A stretch of DNA of 43,600 nucleotides, taken from assembly GCA_017518975.1 (NCBI GenBank), contig JAFWTH010000143.1, forward strand, positions 1 through 43,600. Reading direction: 5' to 3'. This DNA is from Clostridia bacterium (GTDB taxonomy: Bacteria > Bacillota > Clostridia > Oscillospirales > CAG-272). Below, one piece after another: positions 1 through 7,993 of the stretch. Numbering within the stretch: position 1 is the stretch's first letter; every line of letters begins with the position of its first letter. The notes beneath the pieces are model-generated. The model did not search any database, was not told where the DNA came from, and saw only the letters and a program-made list of their open reading frames with translations. Made by a program: the position numbers and the translations under genes.

Positions 1-264
1 ACGAAGTTTGCACTGCCGTGCAAACTTCCGGAGTTTAACAGATCCCCTGCTTCGTTATCACCCTCGCAGGTAGGAGTCGCTGCCTGCTTCGGGCACTGCC
101 TTGCCGGGACAAAAATCATCTCCGGCAAAACTCTTCGACCCGGAGCGGATGATTATACGAGCAGATTTTCGCGCCGAGGACGAAGCCTTATAAAAATAAG
201 GCAAGGACGAGAAACGAAAATATGCCGTATAGGCGCCACTCCGGGCGGGTTCGGGTAACTCCTG
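1..264. other. Noncoding region downstream of the lipid operon, rich in hairpins
   Basis: No convincing gene is seen here. The stretch contains an 11-bp stem-loop at 3-28 (loop TGCC), a 7-bp pair TTGCCGG/CCGGCAA around 103-127, the nested inverted-repeat element listed separately at 154-231, and a hairpin GGGTAAC/GTTACCC at 253-270 that spans the stop codon of the minus-strand gene ending at 265. No classical T-run terminator follows the minus-strand operon, so one of these structures may end its transcription. That is inference. Confidence 0.5.
154..231. repeat. Nested inverted-repeat element (MITE-like or structured RNA, unclassified)
   Basis: Three inverted-repeat arms are nested around one centre: TATACG (154-159) with CGTATA (226-231), ATTTTCG (165-171) with CGAAAAT (215-221), and GCCTTAT (185-191) with ATAAGGC (196-202) around an AAAA loop. 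Two near-identical motifs, GAGGACGAA (176-184) and AAGGACGAG (203-211), flank the inner stem as direct copies. The nesting cannot be chance-level background, but whether it is a mobile miniature element, a terminator or an RNA is not decidable from one copy. Confidence 0.55.
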
Positions 265-1905
265 TTACCCTATCCCGGCGATCCAGCGGTATATCTCCTG
301 GCCGCCGTCGATGAAACTGACGTCCGTCATCGGGTAACGGTAGGACAGCTCTTCCTCGAGCTTACCGTTGAGTTCTTCGTCGCGCTCTTTCCCGCAGAAT
401 ATCACGCACGTTTCGCGGTCCTCCATTCCCTCGACGAGACCGAGAGCGTAGACCATTGCTCCGACCGGATCGTTTGCGACGCACGCGAGATCGCCGTTTT
501 TCAGGACGATCTGGTCTCCTTTTTTACAACTGATCTCATGATAGCTGTAGTCCCTTGACGCGGTCGTTTCGGAGAGGGTCACGACGTCGGCGATCCCCCG
601 TTTCATCTGTGCGATCCGTCTCTCCGTGTCGTCGCTGTCCTGAATGTCCATGGCGAGCGCGAAATATCCGTCCGCGAAACTCTCCGTCGGGAGGACGGTG
701 ACGTTTTTGCCCTTCGCGAGCTTAGCCGCCTGCTGTGCGGCGCGGATGATATTCTTGTTGTTCGGGAGGACGACGATCGCGTCGGCGTTCAGCCGCTCGA
801 ACGCGTCGACGAATTCCTTCGAGGACGTGTTCATCTTGTCCCCTCCGTCGATCACGCAGTCCGATCCGAGGTCGGAAAACAGCTTTTTCAATCCCTCGCC
901 GCTCACGACGGATACGACGGAGAGCGGCTTGCGAGGCGCGGATCCCGTCTCCCTGTCGTGCTCGTTGTGCTGGATCTGCATATTCTCGAGCTTGAAGGTC
1001 AGAAACTCGCCGTATTTCTGTGAAATGTGTATTATCGGGGCGGGCGTTTTCGTGTGGATATGTACCTTGACTCTCGTCCCGTCCTGAACGCATACGATCG
1101 ATTCTCCGCGCTTTTTCAGGGAATCGATATATCCCTGAAGCTTGAACGTATCGGAGTAATCGTCCCCGCGCATAAGCTGGAGGATGAATTCCATACAGTA
1201 CCCGTCGGTGAAAACGCTGTTCTCGTCGAAAAGGGAAAAGTCTACGCTCTTTTTGCCCGCGCCGCTCTCGATCTTCCGCCCGGGATCGATATAGTCCCCG
1301 GTGAGGAATTTCAGCATCCCTTCGAATATCAGGATGAATCCGTACGCTCCGCTGTCGACGACCCCGGCTTCCTTCAGGACGGACAGCATATCCGGGGTGA
1401 AAGTGAGCGTTTTTTTCATCTCCGCCACGTACATGGCAAGAATGGAATCGATCGTTGTGGAGCGCCCTATCTGCGAGCGTATATGTTCGATCCCCTCCCT
1501 TGCGACGGAGAGGATCGTCCCCTCAACGGGATTTATGACGGCGCGGTACGCTATACGGTATCCGCGGATCAGGCCGTTTCTCAGTTCTCCGGGACCGAGC
1601 ACGGAACAGCGTGAGAGTTCCTGATAAAAGCCTTTGAAAAACTGGGAGAGGATAACGCCCGAGTTGCCTCTTGCGCCGAGAAGCATACCGTCGGAAAGAG
1701 AGGCGAGGTATTCGCCCGCGTGATCGCTGACCGACGCGCTCTCAAGCGCGTGAGCGAGCGTCATTCTCATATTCGTTCCGGTATCTCCGTCGGGAACGGG
1801 GAATACGTTGAGTCTGTTGAGCTCGTCTTCGTGCTTTGCAAGATTTGCAAGGCCGTTGTTCAGCATCTGGTCAAGGTTGACGCCGTTGATTTTTCTTGTA
1901 GCCAT
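265..1905 (-). CDS. fakA: Fatty acid kinase catalytic subunit FakA (Dak2/DhaL domain protein, YloV family)
   Basis: This cytoplasmic kinase is predicted to phosphorylate fatty acids held by a FakB (DegV) partner, giving acyl-phosphate for phospholipid synthesis. The 546-residue length matches the YloV/FakA family. The N-terminal DhaL-like domain carries PVPDGDTGTN at 36-45, whose Asp residues D39 and D41 form the Mg-ATP site in this family. The C-terminal half is the usual FakA extension, with DegV-like sequence around 330-546. It is the last gene of the minus-strand lipid operon and starts 25 bases after the MFS gene; AAAGGATC precedes the ATG. A DegV/FakB gene lies two genes upstream, so the kinase and an acyl-binding partner are probably co-expressed. 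The family assignment is firm; specificity is inferred. Confidence 0.9.
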   Translation of the reverse strand: MATRKINGVNLDQMLNNGLANLAKHEDELNRLNVFPVPDGDTGTNMRMTLAHALESASVSDHAGEYLASLSDGMLLGARGNSGVILSQFFKGFYQELSRCSVLGPGELRNGLIRGYRIAYRAVINPVEGTILSVAREGIEHIRSQIGRSTTIDSILAMYVAEMKKTLTFTPDMLSVLKEAGVVDSGAYGFILIFEGMLKFLTGDYIDPGRKIESGAGKKSVDFSLFDENSVFTDGYCMEFILQLMRGDDYSDTFKLQGYIDSLKKRGESIVCVQDGTRVKVHIHTKTPAPIIHISQKYGEFLTFKLENMQIQHNEHDRETGSAPRKPLSVVSVVSGEGLKKLFSDLGSDCVIDGGDKMNTSSKEFVDAFERLNADAIVVLPNNKNIIRAAQQAAKLAKGKNVTVLPTESFADGYFALAMDIQDSDDTERRIAQMKRGIADVVTLSETTASRDYSYHEISCKKGDQIVLKNGDLACVANDPVGAMVYALGLVEGMEDRETCVIFCGKERDEELNGKLEEELSYRYPMTDVSFIDGGQEIYRWIAGIG

Positions 1906-1930
1906 TCGGAATGATCCTTTGGAAGTGAAG

Positions 1931-3286
1931 TTATTTGTCTTTTTTGTCTTTACCCATACCGCGGACGGTCTTCGGAAGGATAAACGTCAGCGCGAATGCG
2001 GCGAGCATCGCCGCGGCGCAGATGAGCGTCATGTAGATCATCGTGCTCTGTCCCTCGCCGTCCCCCTTGAGTCCGGTAAGTACGGGGCCCGTCGCGATCC
2101 CCGCGGCTACCGCGGAGAACAGTCCCTGGACCGCGAAATACATTGCGGAGTTTGACTGCCCCGTTCTCGCTTCCTCGTCGGCGGCAAGCTGTGACGGTAC
2201 CGAATACGCCACCGCGAAGAGAGACCCGATCGAGAGCGACGATATCAGGCCGACGGCGATCGCCATCACCGTTTTTACCGTTCCGGCGGCGAGATTCGCG
2301 ACGCCGAACATTGCGGTCATACCGATCGCGTACGTCAGGAGCGTGTAGCGGAACGCGACGGCAAACCCGTGCTTCCTCAATATCTTATTGTAGATTATCA
2401 GAGTGAACGGCACCGGAGCGAACGAACATGCCATGACGATCATCATACTCATTCCCGTCTTCGAGAAATACTCGTTGATCCCTCCGAGGAAAAGCTGGAC
2501 ACCGAACGTCATGATCGAGTAAACGAGCATCCAGATTATGAAATCACGGTTTTTGAACGTATATCCCATCGAGCGGAAAAGATTGATCTTCGGCTCGATC
2601 TCCACGCCTTCCCGGTCTTTTCTCAGATCCTTCTCCTTTATCATAAAAAGAGGGATCAGCATAAGAAGCGACAGAGGAAGGACGATCATCGCGACGACGC
2701 GGATATTGAGTCCCTTGAGAAGCGCCGCGACGAGGACGTATCCGATAATAAAGTAGAGAATATCGAACACCGATTTGGCGTTGGCGACGAGGTTCCTGTC
2801 GCGCTCGTTCTCGATGAATTCCGTGAACGTCGCGTAATACGATACCATCGTCAGAGTGTACGTGGTATAGAACAGACAAAGAATAACGCCGTAGTAGACC
2901 GTGTTCAGGACCGTCATCCGGCCGTGGATCGGAGTCACGAGCGTGAACATGGTGTAGAAGAAGATGACGCCGACGAGTCCCGCGAGGATCGCGGGTCTCC
3001 TTCTGCCGAAACGGGTCCGCAGATTGTCGGAGACCGACGCCATCGGGATATCGATCACGCCGTCGATTATCTTCGCTGCCAGAGCCATGATCGCCCAAAG
3101 GCCGAAAGCGCCCGGGATAACGAGGTTCGTCTGTTCAAACGTCTGATACGGGATCGCCGCCTCGCCGAAGCCTCCGGTCAGAAGGGCGGAGCAAAGATAG
3201 GATCCCACCATCGTATTGAGGAGGTTGACTCCCATTCCCGACGCGGCGTAAAGGATAAGTTTGCCCCTTCCCTTTATTTTATTCAT
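1931..3286 (-). CDS. MFS transporter of the GPH / MFS_2 family, possible lysolipid carrier
   Basis: This 451-residue integral membrane protein has about 12 hydrophobic segments. The loop after helix 2 contains IIDGVIDIPMASVSDNLRT followed by RFGRRRP, the pattern of the glycoside-pentoside-hexuronide:cation symporter family. That family usually imports sugars with Na+ or H+, but it also includes the vertebrate lysophosphatidylcholine transporter MFSD2A. Here no sugar gene is nearby. It sits 3 bases after the DegV/FakB gene and 25 bases before FakA, among acyl ligases and PlsC proteins, so a lipid or lysolipid substrate is plausible. The context supports this, but no residue proves it. AAGGGAG precedes the ATG and overlaps the end of the upstream gene. 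Confidence 0.8.
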   Translation of the reverse strand: MNKIKGRGKLILYAASGMGVNLLNTMVGSYLCSALLTGGFGEAAIPYQTFEQTNLVIPGAFGLWAIMALAAKIIDGVIDIPMASVSDNLRTRFGRRRPAILAGLVGVIFFYTMFTLVTPIHGRMTVLNTVYYGVILCLFYTTYTLTMVSYYATFTEFIENERDRNLVANAKSVFDILYFIIGYVLVAALLKGLNIRVVAMIVLPLSLLMLIPLFMIKEKDLRKDREGVEIEPKINLFRSMGYTFKNRDFIIWMLVYSIMTFGVQLFLGGINEYFSKTGMSMMIVMACSFAPVPFTLIIYNKILRKHGFAVAFRYTLLTYAIGMTAMFGVANLAAGTVKTVMAIAVGLISSLSIGSLFAVAYSVPSQLAADEEARTGQSNSAMYFAVQGLFSAVAAGIATGPVLTGLKGDGEGQSTMIYMTLICAAAMLAAFALTFILPKTVRGMGKDKKDK

Positions 3287-3289
3287 TCG

Positions 3290-4225
3290 TCATTCTCCCT
3301 TGCCCATAAAACTCTCGAGGATCGCCCGCTCTTCGGAAAGATCCTGAGAAATCGGTTTCCCTATATAATAAGCCGCCATGAGTCCCGGGCCGATATTGAT
3401 CCCGCATGACGGGAACACGTCGTTGATAAAGATCGCCTTCGGATGGAATTTCTCATCGATCAGACGGCGGTATTCCTCCGCCTGAGGCATCCTGTTCGTC
3501 TGCGCGATGAAGAAGATCTGATCTTCCGGGTTTTCGACCGTCTTTTCGATGTAATCGAGGAGAGCGGCGTACGCCGCTTTCGTTCCTTTGGCTTTTCCGA
3601 TGACGGTGGTAAGGCCGTTGTAGTCGAACTCGCCGATCGGCTTTACGCCGGCGAGCGTGCCGAAGAACGCCTTTGCGTGCGTGAGACGGCCTTTTTTTGC
3701 GACGAACGAAAGATCGTCGAGCCACCCCGCCTGATGGAAACGGTTTTTGTTGTTTTCAAGATACTCCGTGACCTCGGAGAGCGTCTTGCCCTCTTCCCTC
3801 AGCATCGCGGCGTAAACGACCATAAGACCGAAACCGGGACCGAAACGCATCGTGTCGACGACGCTGATCTCCGCGTTCGGGTACTTTTCGAGAACGGAGT
3901 CTCTCGCGGTCACGGCGAATCCGTACGCGCCGCTGATCCCGCTCGATATCGTCATAACGAGAAGCGGCGTGCCGTTCTTGACGACCTCTTCCATCGCGTC
4001 CGCAAACTCGCGGGAGTTCGGCGGCGCGGTCGAGAATCCGTCGGGATCCTTTTTCAGAGAGGCGTAAAACTCCTCTTTGGCGATATCTTTCCATTCGACG
4101 AAAGCGGTCATCTCGACGTCGCCCGGGAATTTCAGGTGACCGGGGAGAAGACGAAGATCGTATTTCTCCGTGAATTCGCGGCCGAGGTCGCAGGTCATAT
4201 CAGCGAGAATTTCAAATTTTTTCAT
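3290..4225 (-). CDS. fakB: DegV family fatty-acid-binding protein (FakB)
   Basis: DegV proteins bind one fatty acid and present its carboxylate to FakA for phosphorylation. The 311-residue protein starts KKFEILADMTCDL, the typical DegV N terminus, and has FSTAPPN at 64-70 and TISSGISGAYG at 92-102. These are the two Ser/Thr-rich loops that hold the carboxylate in the family. It is slightly longer than the usual 280-290 residues. GGAGG lies before the ATG, 13 bases after the hydrolase gene. Linkage to FakA in one operon is less usual than scattered DegV paralogues and supports a dedicated pair. Which fatty acid it binds cannot be told from the sequence. Confidence 0.88.
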   Translation of the reverse strand: MKKFEILADMTCDLGREFTEKYDLRLLPGHLKFPGDVEMTAFVEWKDIAKEEFYASLKKDPDGFSTAPPNSREFADAMEEVVKNGTPLLVMTISSGISGAYGFAVTARDSVLEKYPNAEISVVDTMRFGPGFGLMVVYAAMLREEGKTLSEVTEYLENNKNRFHQAGWLDDLSFVAKKGRLTHAKAFFGTLAGVKPIGEFDYNGLTTVIGKAKGTKAAYAALLDYIEKTVENPEDQIFFIAQTNRMPQAEEYRRLIDEKFHPKAIFINDVFPSCGINIGPGLMAAYYIGKPISQDLSEERAILESFMGKGE

Positions 4226-4238
4226 ATCAAGCCTCCGC

Positions 4239-5162
4239 TCAAAGATTTTTGTTTATAAATGAGAACATTGCGTCTTTTGCCCGTTCCCCGCCCGCGGGGA
4301 AGGCGACGGTGTGCGCGGCGCCCTCGGTCAGGAAGATCTCCTTATCGGAGGCGCACGCCGCATAGTTCTTTTTTCCTTCTTCGACCGGAACGGTCGCGTC
4401 CGCCGTCCCGTGGATGAAAAACGCGGGTACGCGCGTTTTTGAAAGCGCGTCCGCAGTGTTCTTTTTTATGTCTATTCCGAGGCAGACTTTTCCCGCGATG
4501 CGAAGCCAGGGCATCATGAAAGGCCACGGAAGACGTCTGCGCTTACATTCGCAGACGAGCTGGTTGTACGGAGAGGTGAATCCGCAGTCGATAACGAGCG
4601 TACGGACGGTCGCGGGGTCGAACCGGTCGGCTGCAAGCGCGATCCCGGAAGCGCCCATCGACAGGCCGTAAACCACGATCTTGTCGGCTCCGCGAGAGGC
4701 GGCGTATTCCGCCCACTTTACGGCGTCGTCGCCTTCGAGCACTCCGAGCGTCGAGCGTTTTCCTTCGCTCTCGGCGTGAGCGCGCTGATCTACGAGGATC
4801 AGATTGAATCCCTCTTCGTAAAACATTTTGCCCTGGATCGGGAAATTCACGCCGGCGTCGGAGTGATATCCGTGAAAGAAGATCGCGGTGCGGTCGGAGC
4901 CGTGATCGACGTATTCCGCCGCGAGCGTGAGACCGTCGTCGGAAGTAACGTAAACTTTTTCGGGATTTTTATTTCGGATGAAATCTCTCCCTTCGATCAT
5001 AGCGGGGATGAAAGGAGTGTATCGGCTGTCTGCTTTCGAAACGTCGTCGAGCTTCACGGACGTCATCCGCGAGAAGATAAAGTGAAAGGCGACGATCGAC
5101 GGCGCGACGATGAATACTACGTACAGGAGGAGCAGAATACAGGCTGCAATTACGAACGGCAT
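4239..5162 (-). CDS. Membrane-anchored alpha/beta hydrolase (BEM46/YfhR-like lipase or esterase)
   Basis: This is a serine hydrolase of 307 residues with an N-terminal hydrophobic anchor at about 3-30 and a catalytic domain from about 65. The visible triad is S168 in GLSMG (166-170), D255 in HGTAD and H284 in EGAAHT; HGYH at 97-100 provides the oxyanion region. The frame is open further upstream to 5291, but that would overlap the previous gene. The ATG at 5162 has GGAG six bases before it and directly precedes the hydrophobic anchor, so it was chosen. It starts 19 bases after the LRAT-PPTase stop. In a fatty acid kinase and acyl ligase operon it is a good candidate for releasing acyl chains from lipids at the membrane. 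The substrate is inferred only. Confidence 0.85.
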   Translation of the reverse strand: MPFVIAACILLLLYVVFIVAPSIVAFHFIFSRMTSVKLDDVSKADSRYTPFIPAMIEGRDFIRNKNPEKVYVTSDDGLTLAAEYVDHGSDRTAIFFHGYHSDAGVNFPIQGKMFYEEGFNLILVDQRAHAESEGKRSTLGVLEGDDAVKWAEYAASRGADKIVVYGLSMGASGIALAADRFDPATVRTLVIDCGFTSPYNQLVCECKRRRLPWPFMMPWLRIAGKVCLGIDIKKNTADALSKTRVPAFFIHGTADATVPVEEGKKNYAACASDKEIFLTEGAAHTVAFPAGGERAKDAMFSFINKNL

Positions 5163-5181
5163 ATGGTTCTCCGTGTTATTT

Positions 5182-6219
5182 TCAGGGTTTGATTTTCCGG
5201 GGATCTGCGAGGCGGACGGAGTCCCCCTCGACCGTAAAAACGCGCAGCGAGCCGATCGCTTCGGCGCTGACCGACAGGACCGTTTCCTCACCGCCCGTCA
5301 GGAGGAAAGAAGCGGCGTCGGTGCGCGTGACGTCGAGCGACGCGGGGTCGAAATTGCCCCGCCCGATCCGTTTGAATTCCGCTTCTTTTTTAGTCCAGCA
5401 GGACAGAAACGGGATCGGCTCGTCCGGGTACGCGTTCCTCTCGTTTTCCGTGAAAAAACGGTCGCGCAGTTTTCCGGTGTTTTCAGACGCTTTTTTTCCC
5501 GCAAAGGCCGTGACGGATTCGATATCGACGCCGACTGAGCTTCCAGAGACCGCGACGGCGACGGATCCCCCTGCGTGCGAGAGGGAGAAATCAAATCCTT
5601 CGGCGCACCATCTGCCGAAACGCGTCTTTTTGAAAACGGTTTTTTCAAAATCAACGGCGAGCGATCTTTTCGAGGCGAAGGCGAGAAGAGCCCAGTCGGC
5701 GTATTTCGCCGCGCGGAGCGCGTCGTTTCTGCATTCTCTGATCTCAGAGTCGCGTTCCGGCGGAAAGACCGTCCCGACGGGTCCTTCGGCGACCGGGGCG
5801 ATATATACGTCGCAGATCGGGCGGGAGAGCCAGCGCTTGCGCGCTTCTTCCTCGACCGTGCACCGCGCTACTCCGAAGACGCATTCGTTCACGAAGTGCT
5901 CGCAGTTGTTGTGTATGATGTTGTAACCCGTCTCGCCGATTCGTGAACGCGCGATCTCAACTATCTTTGCGGGCGTTCTTTTCTTTCTCTTTTCGGAGAA
6001 CGAAAAGACGGCTTTCTCTATGATCGCGCCGCACGAGAACGTGTCGGCGTCGGTCGCCAGGACGGTGAGGCGATCCGGACGGTCGCGGTATTGCGGGACG
6101 GGCGGAAGCCCGAACGCGACGATCTCGTCCTCCGAGACGAAGATGCCGTAATGATATACCGATCCCGTGCGTACCCGCACCATATCGCCCGGCGAGCAGT
6201 CAGCGGGGAGCCACTTCAT
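5182..6219 (-). CDS. LRAT-like (NlpC/P60-superfamily) domain fused to a 4'-phosphopantetheinyl transferase
   Basis: A 345-residue two-domain protein. Residues 8-115 look like a lecithin:retinol acyltransferase (LRAT) domain: PGDMVRVR at 10-17, His23 in VYHYGIFV, and the NCEHF box at 105-109 with nucleophile candidate Cys106. LRAT proteins move acyl chains through a Cys thioester. Residues about 155-345 are an Sfp-type PPTase: FSLSHAGG (211-218), VGVDIE (229-234) with Mg ligands D232 and E234, and WTKKEAEFK (275-283) with E279 and K283. Both active sites appear intact. The gene overlaps the upstream ACP by ATGA (6216-6219), so translation is probably coupled and the PPTase probably activates that ACP. 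I know of no described LRAT-PPTase fusion. The second LRAT His is not obvious (AFG follows the usual strand), so acyltransferase chemistry is less certain than PPTase activity. Confidence 0.82.
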   Translation of the reverse strand: MKWLPADCSPGDMVRVRTGSVYHYGIFVSEDEIVAFGLPPVPQYRDRPDRLTVLATDADTFSCGAIIEKAVFSFSEKRKKRTPAKIVEIARSRIGETGYNIIHNNCEHFVNECVFGVARCTVEEEARKRWLSRPICDVYIAPVAEGPVGTVFPPERDSEIRECRNDALRAAKYADWALLAFASKRSLAVDFEKTVFKKTRFGRWCAEGFDFSLSHAGGSVAVAVSGSSVGVDIESVTAFAGKKASENTGKLRDRFFTENERNAYPDEPIPFLSCWTKKEAEFKRIGRGNFDPASLDVTRTDAASFLLTGGEETVLSVSAEAIGSLRVFTVEGDSVRLADPRKIKP

Positions 6220-6458
6220 CTGAGCTTACCCTCGATATAATCGACGACGTCCGAGAGCAGGACGAAATCCGACGCGCCCACGTCGTCAAAGCGGATCCCG
6301 AATTCTTCCTCGATTGCGATGACCATATAAAGCATACTGACGGAGGAAAGACCGAGGTCGGAGGCGAGGTTCGAGTCCTCCGACAGCGCGGGAACGGTCC
6401 CGTCGCCCGCGGCGGCGAGGATCTCGCGCAGTTTTTCGATTATTTCAGTTCTGTTCAT
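6216..6458 (-). CDS. Free-standing acyl carrier protein
   Basis: This is an 80-residue acidic protein with the four-helix ACP pattern. DLGLSSVSMLYM at 34-45 aligns with the E. coli ACP DSL box, placing the phosphopantetheine Ser at S39, and IAIEEEFGIRF follows as in classical ACPs. The conserved Asp before that Ser is replaced by Ser38. It overlaps the preceding acyl ligase by ATGA (6455-6458) and the following LRAT-PPTase by ATGA (6216-6219). The order ligase, carrier, PPTase suggests it is loaded with an acyl chain by the adjacent ligase and used by PlsC or the LRAT domain. There is no ketosynthase in the cluster, so it is not evidently part of chain elongation. Confidence 0.93.
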   Translation of the reverse strand: MNRTEIIEKLREILAAAGDGTVPALSEDSNLASDLGLSSVSMLYMVIAIEEEFGIRFDDVGASDFVLLSDVVDYIEGKLR

Positions 6459-7975
6459 TTGAATTTTTTGTATCTCACTATCTTCATTGCGGGCGTCCGT
6501 TCGAAATCCGAGTCGCGCACCGTGATGCGGCTGACGCGGAAATGAGTCGGGAGCGTCGCGTTTTTCTTTTCAAGCTCGGAGACGACGTACTTTTTCTTTT
6601 CCTCCGGTTCCATTCCGGCGAGTTCCGTCGCGCGGGGCACGACCTCGAGCGCGAGGATGCGCGCGCCGAGTTCGTTTTCGTCCTCGAATACCTGGGAATC
6701 CTGTATGAAGTCGAATTCATTGAAATACGCCTCGACCTCGGCGGGTGACACGTTCTCCCCGCTCGGAAGGACGATGATCTCTTTGATCCTTCCGGTGATG
6801 TAAAGATAACCCTCGGCGTCGAGACGGACGAGGTCTCCCGTGCGGAACCAGTCCCCGTCGTACGCGTCCGGCTCGTCGACGCCGACGTATCCGTCCATCA
6901 TGTTTTTCCCGCGGAGGAGCAGTTCGCCGTTTTCGGCTATTCTGAATTCCTGATGCGGGAACGGTATGCCGACCGATTCCGGTTTCGACACGCTCTCCGG
7001 ATTTCCGGAAACGAGGTTGGCGGACTCGGTGAGGCCATATCCCGCCAGCAGTTTGATCCCGAGACGGTCGTATTCTCCGATCAGGAACGGGGAAACGGGC
7101 GCCGCGCCGCAGATGATCGTTTTGAGATCGTCGCCGAGCATATTCTTTCCGAATTTTTTTGAAAGAGTGAGCGCCATCTCGGCGAGCGCCGGGACCATGA
7201 CCATGATCGTCGGGCGGAACGCCGCGATATCGCGGAACATATCTTTATTGTTTCGGCAGACAAAAAGCGTACTGCCCGTGTAAAGCGAGGTCATGAGATT
7301 TCTGATGAGTCCGAAGACGTGAGTCAGCGGCAGAATGAGCAGATATCTCTGATAAAACACGTCCCGGTAGCCGTAGCATCCGTTCACCGTGCCCTGCATG
7401 ACCGCTCCGTGAGAGAGGAGCGCGCCCTTGCTGCGTCCCGTCGTTCCTCCGGTGAAGACGATGGCGCACGGATCGTTCGCCGCACACTTTACGGCGGACG
7501 TTTTTTCATCCGACGCGGAGTCCGACGGAATGAGCGGAAGATCGGGCCGTTTCGCTTTTACGATCTCGAGTTTTTCCGCGAGAGCGGGAGAGTAGACGAG
7601 AGCCGACAGCCCGCACATCATCGAGGCGCCGAAAACGGTCGGCGCGTCGAGCTGCGGAGGTATCGCCGCGGCGACGTGACCCGACGTTACGACGGCGACG
7701 AACGCACGGATCCAGTCGTAGCAGTTGGGCGCGTATATGCCGACGCGCGAGTGAGGCGGCAGAGAGGAGAGCAGCGTGCGGAATCCCCCCGCATCCTCTT
7801 CGAGTTCGGCGAACGTGTACTCTTTTCCCCCGTCCGACACGGCGATCCTGTCGCCGAATTCGGCAAGGCAGACGTCCCACATTTCCGTGACCGAACCGTA
7901 CTCGCGGATCCGGTCGAACTGTTCCTTATCCGTGTATTTTTCAAACAGACCGCGGGTCTCAAATTTCATTTCCAT
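6455..7975 (-). CDS. Acyl-AMP ligase (acyl-CoA / acyl-ACP synthetase)
   Basis: This ANL-superfamily enzyme activates a carboxylic acid with ATP and passes it to a thiol, here probably the ACP encoded next. All core motifs are canonical in the 506 residues: FTGGTTGRSKGALLSH (174-189), GYGLTES (312-318), WFRTGDL (376-382), GRIKEIIVLPSGENVSPAEVE (395-415) and the C-terminal RTPAMKIVRYK with catalytic Lys498. GGAGGAG precedes two close ATGs (residues 1 and 3), and the first is used here. It follows the PlsC gene by 18 bases and overlaps the ACP by ATGA. A medium- or long-chain fatty acid is the likely substrate given the FakAB and PlsC neighbours; the side-chain pocket was not modelled. Confidence 0.9.
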   Translation of the reverse strand: MEMKFETRGLFEKYTDKEQFDRIREYGSVTEMWDVCLAEFGDRIAVSDGGKEYTFAELEEDAGGFRTLLSSLPPHSRVGIYAPNCYDWIRAFVAVVTSGHVAAAIPPQLDAPTVFGASMMCGLSALVYSPALAEKLEIVKAKRPDLPLIPSDSASDEKTSAVKCAANDPCAIVFTGGTTGRSKGALLSHGAVMQGTVNGCYGYRDVFYQRYLLILPLTHVFGLIRNLMTSLYTGSTLFVCRNNKDMFRDIAAFRPTIMVMVPALAEMALTLSKKFGKNMLGDDLKTIICGAAPVSPFLIGEYDRLGIKLLAGYGLTESANLVSGNPESVSKPESVGIPFPHQEFRIAENGELLLRGKNMMDGYVGVDEPDAYDGDWFRTGDLVRLDAEGYLYITGRIKEIIVLPSGENVSPAEVEAYFNEFDFIQDSQVFEDENELGARILALEVVPRATELAGMEPEEKKKYVVSELEKKNATLPTHFRVSRITVRDSDFERTPAMKIVRYKKFK

Positions 7976-7993
7976 TGCCGATACTCCTCCTTG

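Noticed and set aside
2369..3409. Plus-strand open frame of 346 codons over the MFS gene
   Set aside because: The protein is Arg, Asp and His rich without domain signs, and the minus-strand frame encodes a clear 12-helix transporter.
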